Assembly: GCA_028875245.1 (NCBI GenBank)
Contig: JAPPEU010000087.1
Coordinates: 1 to 64,000, forward strand
Length of the DNA: 64,000 nt
Origin: Chloroflexota bacterium
Lineage (GTDB): Bacteria; Chloroflexota; Anaerolineae; Aggregatilineales; Phototrophicaceae
Direction: 5' to 3'
The notes beneath the pieces are model-generated. The model was not told where the DNA came from and did not search any database. It saw only the letters and a program-made list of their open reading frames with translations. The position numbers and the translations under genes were made by a program. Shown in pieces: positions 8,352 through 15,210 of this stretch. Positions within the stretch are counted from its first letter, which is position 1. Each line of letters starts with the position of its first letter.

Positions 8352-8738
8352 ATGGCAGACCTGGACAAGTTGGTAGAGGAGCTCAGCGCGCTAACCATTC
8401 TGGAAGCGGCTGATCTCAAGAAAAAGCTGGAAGACGCCTGGGGTGTGGAGGCGGCTGCCGGCGGCGGCATGATGATGATGGCCCCGGGCGCTGGCGTTGC
8501 CGCCGAAGCCGAACCCGAAGAAGAAAAAACCGAGTTCGACCTGGTGCTGAAAGAAATCGGCCCCAAGAAAATCAACGTCATCAAGGCCATCCGCGGCATT
8601 ACGCCACTCGGCTTGAAAGAGGCCAAGGAATTGGTCGAATCCGCCCCGGCGGTCGTGCTGGAAGAAGTCAGCAAGGACCTGGCCGAAGACGGCAAGTCCA
8701 AGCTGGAAGATGCCGGCGCAGTCGTCGAACTCAAGTAA
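8352..8738 (+). CDS. rplL: 50S ribosomal protein L7/L12
   Basis: 128 residues. The N-terminal dimerisation helix ([16 protein letters not shown]) is followed by an Ala/Gly/Met hinge (about residues 37-55) and the C-terminal domain with K-I-N-V-I-K and [14 protein letters not shown], the surface that recruits translation GTPases. It is the last gene of the rplJL operon; a terminator follows. Confidence 0.97.
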   Translation: MADLDKLVEELSALTILEAADLKKKLEDAWGVEAAAGGGMMMMAPGAGVAAEAEPEEEKTEFDLVLKEIGPKKINVIKAIRGITPLGLKEAKELVESAPAVVLEEVSKDLAEDGKSKLEDAGAVVELK

Positions 8739-8802
8739 CTTGAGCGGCATGCGTCCGCGCAATTTGCTTTGAATCGCGCGGAGAATCGTTGAAGAAGGCG
8801 AA

Positions 8803-8833
8803 GCAGTCGGCAGTTTGTCGGCTGCCCCTTTTT
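8803..8833 (+). terminator. Rho-independent terminator after rplL
   Basis: GCAGTCGG pairs with TCGGCTGC (8 bp, two G-T wobbles) around a short loop, followed by CCCTTTTT. It closes the rplJL operon. Confidence 0.65.
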
Positions 8834-8965
8834 CGGGCTCCGGAACAGGCGGCGCGCCCCCGCCGTCACCCATACGGGCCAATTGGAACGGCGGCTCTGC
8901 CCAAGGTCGGCAAAGGGCAAATCGCCTCAGTGATGATGGCCGCAATGCGGCTTTCGGGCTTCATC

Positions 8966-8974
8966 TGCTATAAT
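8966..8974 (+). promoter_or_regulatory. Extended -10 promoter (TGCTATAAT)
   Basis: TG (8966-8967), one spacer base, then TATAAT (8969-8974). Transcription would begin near 8981, which argues that the ATPase gene starts after that point. Confidence 0.5.
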
Positions 8975-9005
8975 TGTGGCTGAACTGGAGTTCGAGCGTC
9001 GGCGC

Positions 9006-9836
9006 GTGGCAAACATAACTTACAGCAAACTTCTCGACCCCGTCAGCGACATCATCACACTCATGGAATCCATGTTGGAAGGCGCCTTCGGCCCGACAAC
9101 CGGCGATCAACGCGAGTGCTACAAACGAATCCATGCCTACTGCTGGGGCTTGCATACCCTGGTGATGGACGTCATCACGGCTTTGGGCATCGAAAACACC
9201 GCAACCCGACCGGCCGTGATGGAGCGTTTTGTCGCGCTCAACGACCCCATCAAGCTCACGCTGGACAATTTGGCGGCCGGCTTTGACGGCGTCTTGACCG
9301 ACGAACAGGATGCCATGATCGAATATGTGCTTGAGTCAGTGCTGTCAATCGAACGCATGATGATCAATATCTGGCATTATTCGCTCTTGAAGCATGACAT
9401 GATGGCCTATGCCAACGACGAGTTCGATGGCACTGTTTTGATCCGGCGCATGAAATCGGTCCTCAAGCATATAGCATTGAGCGAGCCGCCCGCGCGCTTT
9501 CTGGTCATCGGCGATGAAGCGCGTCTCAGCTATGCCTTTGCCGAGCTTGCCCACAATGTTCACAGACACAGCGGCGCAAAGCGTGTGACCCTTGATATGC
9601 AGGATTTCGGTTATCGGGCGGATATCACCTTGTACGATCGCGGCAAGGGTTTTCGGCTGCGGGACAAAGCGACGGCTTTTCTCCCCTTCTGGCAGGCGGC
9701 GGCCGACGATCCTGGGTTGGGTTTGGGTTTACATCTGGCCAAACAGTTTATTGAAGGCTGCGGCGGCTCAATTGCCCTGCACAGCAAGCCCTATCACGGC
9801 ACATTGGTCAAGGTCTCTCTCAACACCGTCCCTTGA
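9006..9836 (+). CDS. Histidine-kinase-like ATPase domain protein
   Basis: About 276 residues. The C-terminal half has a GHKL ATPase fold: N-box E-L-A-H-N-V-H-R-H-S, G1 box D-R-G-K-G-F, and G2 box G-L-G-L-G-L-H-L-A-K-Q-F-I. The N-terminal half is helical without PAS, HAMP or membrane segments, and I do not see a clear H-box with a phosphoacceptor His. It may be a cytoplasmic sensor kinase with a divergent dimerisation domain, or an ATPase of another signalling type. No response regulator is adjacent. A longer frame begins at GTG 8976, but that start overlaps the apparent -10 box, so GTG 9006 is preferred. Confidence 0.7.
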   Translation: MANITYSKLLDPVSDIITLMESMLEGAFGPTTGDQRECYKRIHAYCWGLHTLVMDVITALGIENTATRPAVMERFVALNDPIKLTLDNLAAGFDGVLTDEQDAMIEYVLESVLSIERMMINIWHYSLLKHDMMAYANDEFDGTVLIRRMKSVLKHIALSEPPARFLVIGDEARLSYAFAELAHNVHRHSGAKRVTLDMQDFGYRADITLYDRGKGFRLRDKATAFLPFWQAAADDPGLGLGLHLAKQFIEGCGGSIALHSKPYHGTLVKVSLNTVP

Positions 9837-9940
9837 ATCACCGAATCGCGCAATCGTTCCACGGCGATCAACCGATCGAGGCGCGGCAGTTCGCCCGCCA
9901 GCGCGTTGAGTTTTTTGCCCGCGCCAATCTGCGTTTGCGT

Positions 9941-9946
9941 TATAAT
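9941..9946 (+). promoter_or_regulatory. -10 box candidate upstream of the 2-hydroxyacid dehydrogenase
   Basis: Perfect TATAAT 33 bases before the start codon of the following gene. No good -35 at standard spacing. Confidence 0.4.
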
Positions 9947-9978
9947 AGCGCGCGGGAAAACTCGTCTGGAGCGCAAGC

Positions 9979-10959
9979 ATGAGCGAATTCAAGGTCTTCG
10001 TCACCCGTCAAATGCCGGCCAACACGCTGGATCGCCTGACAGAGCACTGCCAAATGGAAGTGTGGGACGCCTTCCTGCCGCCTGATTACGAGGTCATTTT
10101 GAGCAAAATGGGCGATCTGTCAAGCTTGCTCTGCCTGCTCACCGACCGCATCGACGCCCGGTTGATGGATGCCGCCCCGAATCTTAAAGTCATCAGCAAT
10201 ATGGCGGTGGGCTTCGACAATATTGATGTGGCCGCCGCAAACGAGCGCGGCATCCCGGTCGGCAATACACCCGGCGTCCTGACCGAAACGACAGCTGATT
10301 TCGCCTTCGCCCTGCTGATGGCGGTGGCGCGCCGCATCCCCGAAGCGCGGCAATACATCCAGGAGGGCAAGTGGCTGACCTGGCATCCGACTGTTCTGTC
10401 CGGCCAAGATGTCTTCGGCGCCACTCTGGGCATCATCGGCAGCGGGCGCATCGGAGCGGCGGTCGCGCGGCGAGCGCAGGGTTTCAACATGCGCATCCTG
10501 GTCAACAGCCTGGAAAGCGAAGAAGAAATCCGCCAGCTCGGCGGCGAAAAGGTCAGCCTGGACCACCTGCTGGTCGAGAGCGATTTCGTCAGCCTGCACG
10601 TTCCCCTCACCGACGAAACGCATCATCTGATCAGCGAGCGCGAGTTGGCGCTGATGAAGCCAGGGTCTATTTTGATCAATACCGCGCGTGGCAGCGTACT
10701 CGACCCCAAGGCGCTCTACGCAGCTCTGAAAGACGGTCAGATACTGGCGGCCGGCCTGGATGTCACCGACCCCGAACCGATTCCTTTGGATGACCCGCTG
10801 CTAACATTGGACAACTGCCTGGTTGTGCCCCATATCGCCAGCGCCAGCGTGGCCACGCGCGCGAAGATGGCCGAGATGGCGGTGGACAATGTCATCGCCG
10901 GGCTTCTGGGCGAGCCGCTCCCGACATGCGTCAATCCGGAGGTTTATGGCGGCGCCTAG
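9979..10959 (+). CDS. D-2-hydroxyacid dehydrogenase (glyoxylate/hydroxypyruvate reductase type)
   Basis: 326 residues with GGAG ahead of the ATG. The Rossmann motif G-I-I-G-S-G-R-I-G (about residues 153-161) binds NAD(P)H. Catalytic landmarks are N-T-A-R-G-S-V-L-D (Arg that binds the substrate carboxylate), D-V-T-D-P-E-P-I (Glu), and V-P-H-I-A-S-A-S (proton-relay His). Length and motifs fit glyoxylate/hydroxypyruvate reductases, which interconvert glyoxylate and glycolate or hydroxypyruvate and glycerate; related 2-oxoacids are possible. It is monocistronic. Confidence 0.88.
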   Translation: MSEFKVFVTRQMPANTLDRLTEHCQMEVWDAFLPPDYEVILSKMGDLSSLLCLLTDRIDARLMDAAPNLKVISNMAVGFDNIDVAAANERGIPVGNTPGVLTETTADFAFALLMAVARRIPEARQYIQEGKWLTWHPTVLSGQDVFGATLGIIGSGRIGAAVARRAQGFNMRILVNSLESEEEIRQLGGEKVSLDHLLVESDFVSLHVPLTDETHHLISERELALMKPGSILINTARGSVLDPKALYAALKDGQILAAGLDVTDPEPIPLDDPLLTLDNCLVVPHIASASVATRAKMAEMAVDNVIAGLLGEPLPTCVNPEVYGGA

Positions 10960-11023
10960 CGGCCATTTGCCCAATCCCTAGCCAAGCGGGGCTTCGCAGT
11001 GGAAAGACAGATGCCGCCAGCGA

Positions 11024-11052
11024 TTGATTTTTCTGTCATTCTCTACTATAAT
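11024..11052 (+). promoter_or_regulatory. Promoter of greA
   Basis: TTGATT (11024-11029), 17-base spacer, perfect TATAAT (11047-11052). It leaves an untranslated leader of about 150 bases ahead of greA. Confidence 0.65.
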
Positions 11053-11084
11053 TTCCCTAGTTTGATTCAACGAGTGTCGGCAGA

Positions 11085-11110
11085 CGTCCTGTCCAGTGGG
11101 CAGGGCGTTT
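11085..11110 (+). terminator. Hairpin in the greA leader (possible attenuator)
   Basis: CGTCCTGTCC (11085-11094) pairs with GGGCAGGGCG (11098-11107) through 10 bp with two wobbles and a 3-base loop, followed by TTT. It sits in the leader between promoter and gene; the short T-run suggests partial termination rather than a full stop. Confidence 0.45.
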
Positions 11111-11210
11111 CATCTACTAAGAGCGCTTGCGAAGGATTTATGAAATAGATAAGACCTTTTGCGCCGGTCACCGTATAGAAAAGGTGATTGCAATTCGAAA
11201 GGAAGTTGTC

Positions 11211-11699
11211 ATGGCGGAAAGACGCATTCAATTGACGCGGCAGGGCTTTCAGAAGCTGCAGCGTGAGTTGAATATTCTCACCAGCGAAGAAAACTCAAAG
11301 GTCGCCGAAATGCTCGCCGAAGCGCGGGAAGACGACCAGGGCGAAGAAGCGGTTTTCTTTGATGCGATGATATCAAAGGAACGTCTTGATGAACGCGTAT
11401 CCCACCTGCAGAATGTGCTCGCGCGCGCCGAAATCATCGACGCGGACGAAGACCCAAATACGATCACGCCTGGCAACCGCGTTACAGTCTATGACAGCTC
11501 GGAGAAGGAAGAATTCACGCTGGACCTGCTCGATCACGAAGAGATCACACACGGCCGCCGCGGCGTCTCCCTCGAGTCCCCGGTGGGCAAAGCCCTGCTG
11601 GGCAAGAAAGTGGGCGCCCGCGTCAAGGTCGAAGTGCCCGACGGCCTGGTCACCTACAAGGTGCGCAAGATCGAAATGATACCGGAAGACGAGGATTGA
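11211..11699 (+). CDS. greA: Transcription elongation factor GreA
   Basis: 162 residues from ATG 11211, which has GAAAGGAAG upstream; an extended frame from 11127 has no such site. GreA enters the secondary channel of RNA polymerase and stimulates cleavage of backtracked RNA. The N-terminal coiled coil carries the acidic tip (E-D-D-Q-G-E-E-A) that holds the catalytic Mg2+, and the C-terminal FKBP-like domain shows P-V-G-K-A-L-L-G-K-K-V-G. It has its own promoter, leader hairpin and terminator. Confidence 0.93.
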   Translation: MAERRIQLTRQGFQKLQRELNILTSEENSKVAEMLAEAREDDQGEEAVFFDAMISKERLDERVSHLQNVLARAEIIDADEDPNTITPGNRVTVYDSSEKEEFTLDLLDHEEITHGRRGVSLESPVGKALLGKKVGARVKVEVPDGLVTYKVRKIEMIPEDED

Positions 11700-11725
11700 C
11701 GCCGACAAAGTTCACAGAGAAAAAC

Positions 11726-11764
11726 GAGGGATACGGCTAGCCAGCGCATCCCTCTTCTTTTTTC
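11726..11764 (+). terminator. Rho-independent terminator after greA
   Basis: GAGGGAT pairs perfectly with ATCCCTC across a 15-base loop, followed by TTCTTTTTT. Confidence 0.8.
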
Positions 11765-11811
11765 CCATTCCCAAGTTTGACCAAGGATCGCAGGCCCGGG
11801 TTATAGCGAAG

Positions 11812-12372
11812 TCAGGCCTTCAGCGGCAGTTCATCGAGGTAATCCAACATGGATCGCAGCAAATATGGCGTGAGCGCGAGCGTGGCCGTCGCGATTTCCG
11901 GTTCGCTGCGAGCGCGGTTCTCCGCATCATCCAGCAACTGAATCAAGGCGTCGGTCACAAGCGTCATCCAACCAATCGTCTCAATCATCACATTGCTCAA
12001 AAGCTCGGGATCGCGCCGCGCGTTCAGCACCAGCCAGGAGGCGGCTTCCATCATGGGCATCATCGCCATCATGGAGGCGGACAAGCAAAGCATCATCGCT
12101 TGCTGCGTTTCAGGCGGCAGGTCGCTCAAATCGGCCTCGGCTTGCACGCGCTGCGCCAAGCGCGCCATGATGGCGGCCGCCAGACGCGCGGGGGCGCGCT
12201 GCTGGGGCGCTCGCTTCAGCAAGCTGTCCACCCGCTGCAAGCGATCGTATTCCCGAGCCGCCGATTGGTCGCGTCCCAGGATCTCGACAAGCCTTCCCGC
12301 CATGTCCTCGCTGAGTTGCCCATCGATCGCGTCTTGCATGATTCGCTGCCGCTGGCTCCGCTCTTCGGCCAT
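11812..12372 (-). CDS. Putative anti-sigma factor partner of the ECF sigma factor
   Basis: 186 residues, starting 1 base after the stop of the ECF sigma gene with a good AAGGAAG site, so it is translationally coupled. The N-terminal 60 residues are helical and charged, as in anti-sigma domains, but no zinc-binding His-x3-Cys-x2-Cys motif is present. The middle is unusually Met-rich (M-M-L-C-L-S-A-S-M-M-A-M-M-P-M-M, about residues 92-107) and could be an amphipathic or weakly membrane-associated helix; there is no clear transmembrane segment. The anti-sigma role is inferred from position alone. Confidence 0.5.
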   Translation of the reverse strand: MAEERSQRQRIMQDAIDGQLSEDMAGRLVEILGRDQSAAREYDRLQRVDSLLKRAPQQRAPARLAAAIMARLAQRVQAEADLSDLPPETQQAMMLCLSASMMAMMPMMEAASWLVLNARRDPELLSNVMIETIGWMTLVTDALIQLLDDAENRARSEPEIATATLALTPYLLRSMLDYLDELPLKA

Positions 12373-12373
12373 C

Positions 12374-12991
12374 TCAACTTCCTTTCGTCATGGGGTCCGC
12401 TAACCGGTCATCGCTTTTGACGTCGAGTTCATCCACCGTTTCCAGCAGCTCCGCCAGCTTTTTGCGCGCGCGATGCAGCCGGCTCTTGATCGCGCTTTCG
12501 GTTGTGTCCATCATGTCCGCGATCTCGGCATAAGAATACTGATACCAATAGCGATAGACGACGGCGAGCCGGTAATGCTCGTCCAGTTGAAGCAAGAGAC
12601 TCTGCACATAACTGCTGACTTCGCTGGTCAGGGCAGCTTGTTCCGGGGTTGGGTCATTGCTGCGCAAGGCTAAGGCGGCGGCGGTTGGATCATCGTCAAG
12701 CGAAACGAACTGCATGCGCCGCTTCCGCAGGCGGTCAATGCAGTGGTTGGAAGCGATGGACAGCAGCCAGGTCTTGAAGGGGCGCGTCGTATCGTAGCGC
12801 TCCAGATTCCTAAAGACGCGCAGGAAAGTCTCCTGGGTCGCGTCTTCCGCCTCGCCGCTTTCCCCCAACATGCGGTAGCAAAGGTTGTACACGGGATCTT
12901 GAAACAGGTAGACCAATTCGGCAAAGGCATCCTGGTCGCCCGATTTTGCCCGCGTCACCCACTCGATAATGACAAGATCGACTTCAGGCAC
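12374..12991 (-). CDS. ECF-type RNA polymerase sigma factor
   Basis: 205 residues from GTG 12991, with AGGG 6 bases upstream. Region 2 is clear: F-A-E-L-V-Y-L-F-Q-D-P-V-Y-N-L-C, then E-D-A-T-Q-E-T-F-L-R-V-F and F-K-T-W-L-L-S-I-A-S-N-H-C-I-D. Region 4 follows: L-D-E-H-Y-R-L-A-V-V-Y-R-Y, then S-Y-A-E-I-A-D-M-M-D-T-T-E-S-A-I-K-S-R-L-H-R-A-R. It directs RNA polymerase to a small set of promoters in response to a signal, probably restrained by the coupled downstream gene. The 145 bases upstream show no obvious ECF promoter that I can assign. Confidence 0.92.
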   Translation of the reverse strand: MPEVDLVIIEWVTRAKSGDQDAFAELVYLFQDPVYNLCYRMLGESGEAEDATQETFLRVFRNLERYDTTRPFKTWLLSIASNHCIDRLRKRRMQFVSLDDDPTAAALALRSNDPTPEQAALTSEVSSYVQSLLLQLDEHYRLAVVYRYWYQYSYAEIADMMDTTESAIKSRLHRARKKLAELLETVDELDVKSDDRLADPMTKGS

Positions 12992-13136
12992 ACTCTGACC
13001 CTATGTCAGCAATTTGACCAGGAGCGCCGGTTCCTCGTCTATTACAGGAAACGCCGTTGGCGGTCCGGCCGTCAGCGTCATTATGTCGGCTGAACGCTGG
13101 CCGGCGAAGCAAGAAATATGTAAGATCGGCGCGCAT

Positions 13137-13514
13137 TCAGGCGTTGATCAGCAATACGGCGGTCGCGATATTGGTCGCCAGGGGCACATTATGCACATTG
13201 CAGATCCGCAGCAGACCCTGAATATCCGGGTCATGCGGATGCTTGCCCAATGGATCGAGAAAGAAAAACACGGCATTGACGCGCCCCTCCGCCACCTGCG
13301 CCGCGATTTGCGCATCGCCTCCGTAGGGACCCGAAAGCATGCAGCGCAGCTCAAGGCCGGTCTTTTCCTGAATGAGCTTCCCCGTCGTTTGGGTCGCCAC
13401 CAGCTCGAAATCACCCAGGCGCGCCCGGTGGTCCATCACGAAAGCCACCATATCGGCTTTCTTTCCATCATGGGATATGAGCGCCAGGGTCTTTCGTTCA
13501 GGTTCCGTCGCCAT
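13137..13514 (-). CDS. mgsA: Methylglyoxal synthase
   Basis: 125 residues. It converts dihydroxyacetone phosphate to methylglyoxal and phosphate, bypassing lower glycolysis when phosphate is limiting. Diagnostic segments are A-L-I-S-H-D-G-K-K-A-D-M (active-site His, phosphate-binding Lys), T-Q-T-T-G-K-L-I, M-L-S-G-P-Y-G-G-D-A-Q-I (catalytic Asp), and P-L-G-K-H-P-H-D-P-D. It is followed by a glycosyltransferase gene upstream on the same strand, 24 bases away. Confidence 0.93.
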   Translation of the reverse strand: MATEPERKTLALISHDGKKADMVAFVMDHRARLGDFELVATQTTGKLIQEKTGLELRCMLSGPYGGDAQIAAQVAEGRVNAVFFFLDPLGKHPHDPDIQGLLRICNVHNVPLATNIATAVLLINA

Positions 13515-13538
13515 GATGCAGGGGCCTCGTTCTCCGGT

Positions 13539-14861
13539 TCAGGAAAGACTGCGGGGCCGTCGCACCAGCTGCGCCGGAATCGACAGCGGCAAATGATAAC
13601 GCGTGAACCCGAACAAGCGCTTGAAGCGCTGATTCATAATATATGCCTCTTCGTAATAGCCCTCCAGCTGCGCCATCAACGCTGACCAGGGGCGCTGCTC
13701 CGCCAATTCGCGCGCTTTGAAACTCATCGCCAGCCGCTGCGCCGGCTGATCACGCAACTGCCGTATCACCGAGGCGAAGGCGGCCGCGGTCGGCTCAACG
13801 ACGATGCCGCTCAAGCCATGTTTGATAACATCGGGCGCGCCGCCAGCATTCACCACCACCGATGGCAAACCCGAGGCCATGGCTTCCTGGATGACCTGGC
13901 CGAAGGTTTCGTATTTGCCCGGGAAAACGAAGACATCGGCGCTGGCATAGGCTTGCGCCAGTTCGTCGCCGATCAGATAACCAGTGAAATAGGCGTCGGT
14001 GTCGGCGAATACGGTCTCCAGTTCTTCGCGCAGCGCGCCATCGCCGATGATGCTCAAAGCCACGCCAGGCGTCTGCGCGACGTCGCGCAGCAGGTCAATG
14101 CGCTTTTCATTGGCAAGCCGCCCGACAAATATGCAGAGAAGGGAAGCGGGGTCGCGCCCATTCAGGAGGCGCCGACGCATCGCGGGGCGCGCGTGCCGGG
14201 GATTGAAACGCTCCGTGTTCACGCCGCGTCCCCAATGCCGGACACGGCGATACCCTACCGACCGCAACTGACTGATGATGGTGCGCGTCGGCGCCAGCGT
14301 CAGGTGGCAGCCGTTGTGAATATAGCGCAGCCAGCGATTGACCGGTCCCGACAGTATGGGAAAGCCGTAATTCTCGGTGTAGCCGGGCAAGTCGGTCTGG
14401 TAGTTTGCGATCACGGGAAGATTGAGATGGCGCCCAACCGCCATGCCATTGACCGCCATCGCCGCCGGGCTGAAGAGATGAATCAGATCCGGATTGAATT
14501 CCTCGATATGCCGAGCCACGACCGGATTCGGCAAAGCCAGGCGCGTCTCCGGCGCTTGCGGCACGCCGATTGAAGGCAAGGGTATCACTTGCGAGCTGCC
14601 GATATGGTCGACCGCAATATCGGGCGCGAACACCAAAACCTCGCGCCCCGTCGCTTGCAGGTAGCGCACCGTCAGGTATGTCGTTTTGACTACGCCATCC
14701 ACCTTGGGCAAGAAGGACTCGGTCAAGATCGCCACCCGCTTGACAGCATCAAAGGGCGCCCTGGAGTGGGCGTCGTCTATCAGGCGCGGGTTCCCGAAGA
14801 AATCATCCAGCGCCGTATCCTGCTGAGCATGCAGATTGTCGAGTAATCGCTGCGCTTGCAT
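13539..14861 (-). CDS. GT4-family glycosyltransferase
   Basis: About 440 residues. The N-terminal domain begins R-V-A-I-L-T-E-S-F-L-P-K-V-D-G-V-V, the acceptor-side motif of mannosyl- and sulfoquinovosyl-transferase-like GT4 enzymes. The C-terminal domain has F-V-G-R-L-A-N-E-K-R (donor phosphate binding) and the E-x7-E motif in P-G-K-Y-E-T-F-G-Q-V-I-Q-E-A-M-A-S-G. Probably a retaining transferase that uses a nucleotide sugar to make a glycolipid or glycan. The frame extends to TTG 14903 without a ribosome-binding site; ATG 14861 (AAGGTGG just upstream) or GTG 14867 are likelier starts. Confidence 0.85.
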   Translation of the reverse strand: MQAQRLLDNLHAQQDTALDDFFGNPRLIDDAHSRAPFDAVKRVAILTESFLPKVDGVVKTTYLTVRYLQATGREVLVFAPDIAVDHIGSSQVIPLPSIGVPQAPETRLALPNPVVARHIEEFNPDLIHLFSPAAMAVNGMAVGRHLNLPVIANYQTDLPGYTENYGFPILSGPVNRWLRYIHNGCHLTLAPTRTIISQLRSVGYRRVRHWGRGVNTERFNPRHARPAMRRRLLNGRDPASLLCIFVGRLANEKRIDLLRDVAQTPGVALSIIGDGALREELETVFADTDAYFTGYLIGDELAQAYASADVFVFPGKYETFGQVIQEAMASGLPSVVVNAGGAPDVIKHGLSGIVVEPTAAAFASVIRQLRDQPAQRLAMSFKARELAEQRPWSALMAQLEGYYEEAYIMNQRFKRLFGFTRYHLPLSIPAQLVRRPRSLS

Positions 14862-15210
14862 CGCCACCTTTTTTGCAATTGCCTCCTCAGTATGTCCAAG
14901 CAAGTGCTTAAAATTTTACCACCGAGTACGCCGAGTTTTAATGAGGGCGCAGAGGAGCATTTTACACCATTGCGCATCAAGCCAAGCCAACAGCATTGCA
15001 GGCGCGCGCCATGGCTCGCCCTTCAGCAGAACAATCTACCAGAGCGCCGCAGGACTTGCTTGCGCTTACTACTGTTTCAGTGTAACACAGCAAAATCACT
15101 TGCCGCGTCCAAGCTCATCGTCATTATTCATAACCCGCAAACATATCTGGAGATTTGCTGTTCAGCGCGCCTTTTGGCAACGCGCGGCGCGACGGGTATA
15201 AGAGCAGCGC
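14862..15210. other. Intergenic region with a decayed repeat half-arm
   Basis: About 350 bases between two minus-strand genes. No gene was found. At about 14918-14936 it contains ACCACCGAGTACGCCGAG, resembling the CCACCGAGGACACCGAG arm of the small element at 29782-29918, followed by GCGCAGAGG. It is probably a decayed relic. No clear terminator is seen. Confidence 0.35.

Noticed and set aside
13818..14573. Open frame on the plus strand through the GT4 gene
   Set aside because: Antisense to a clearly conserved glycosyltransferase; composition is typical of a shadow frame.
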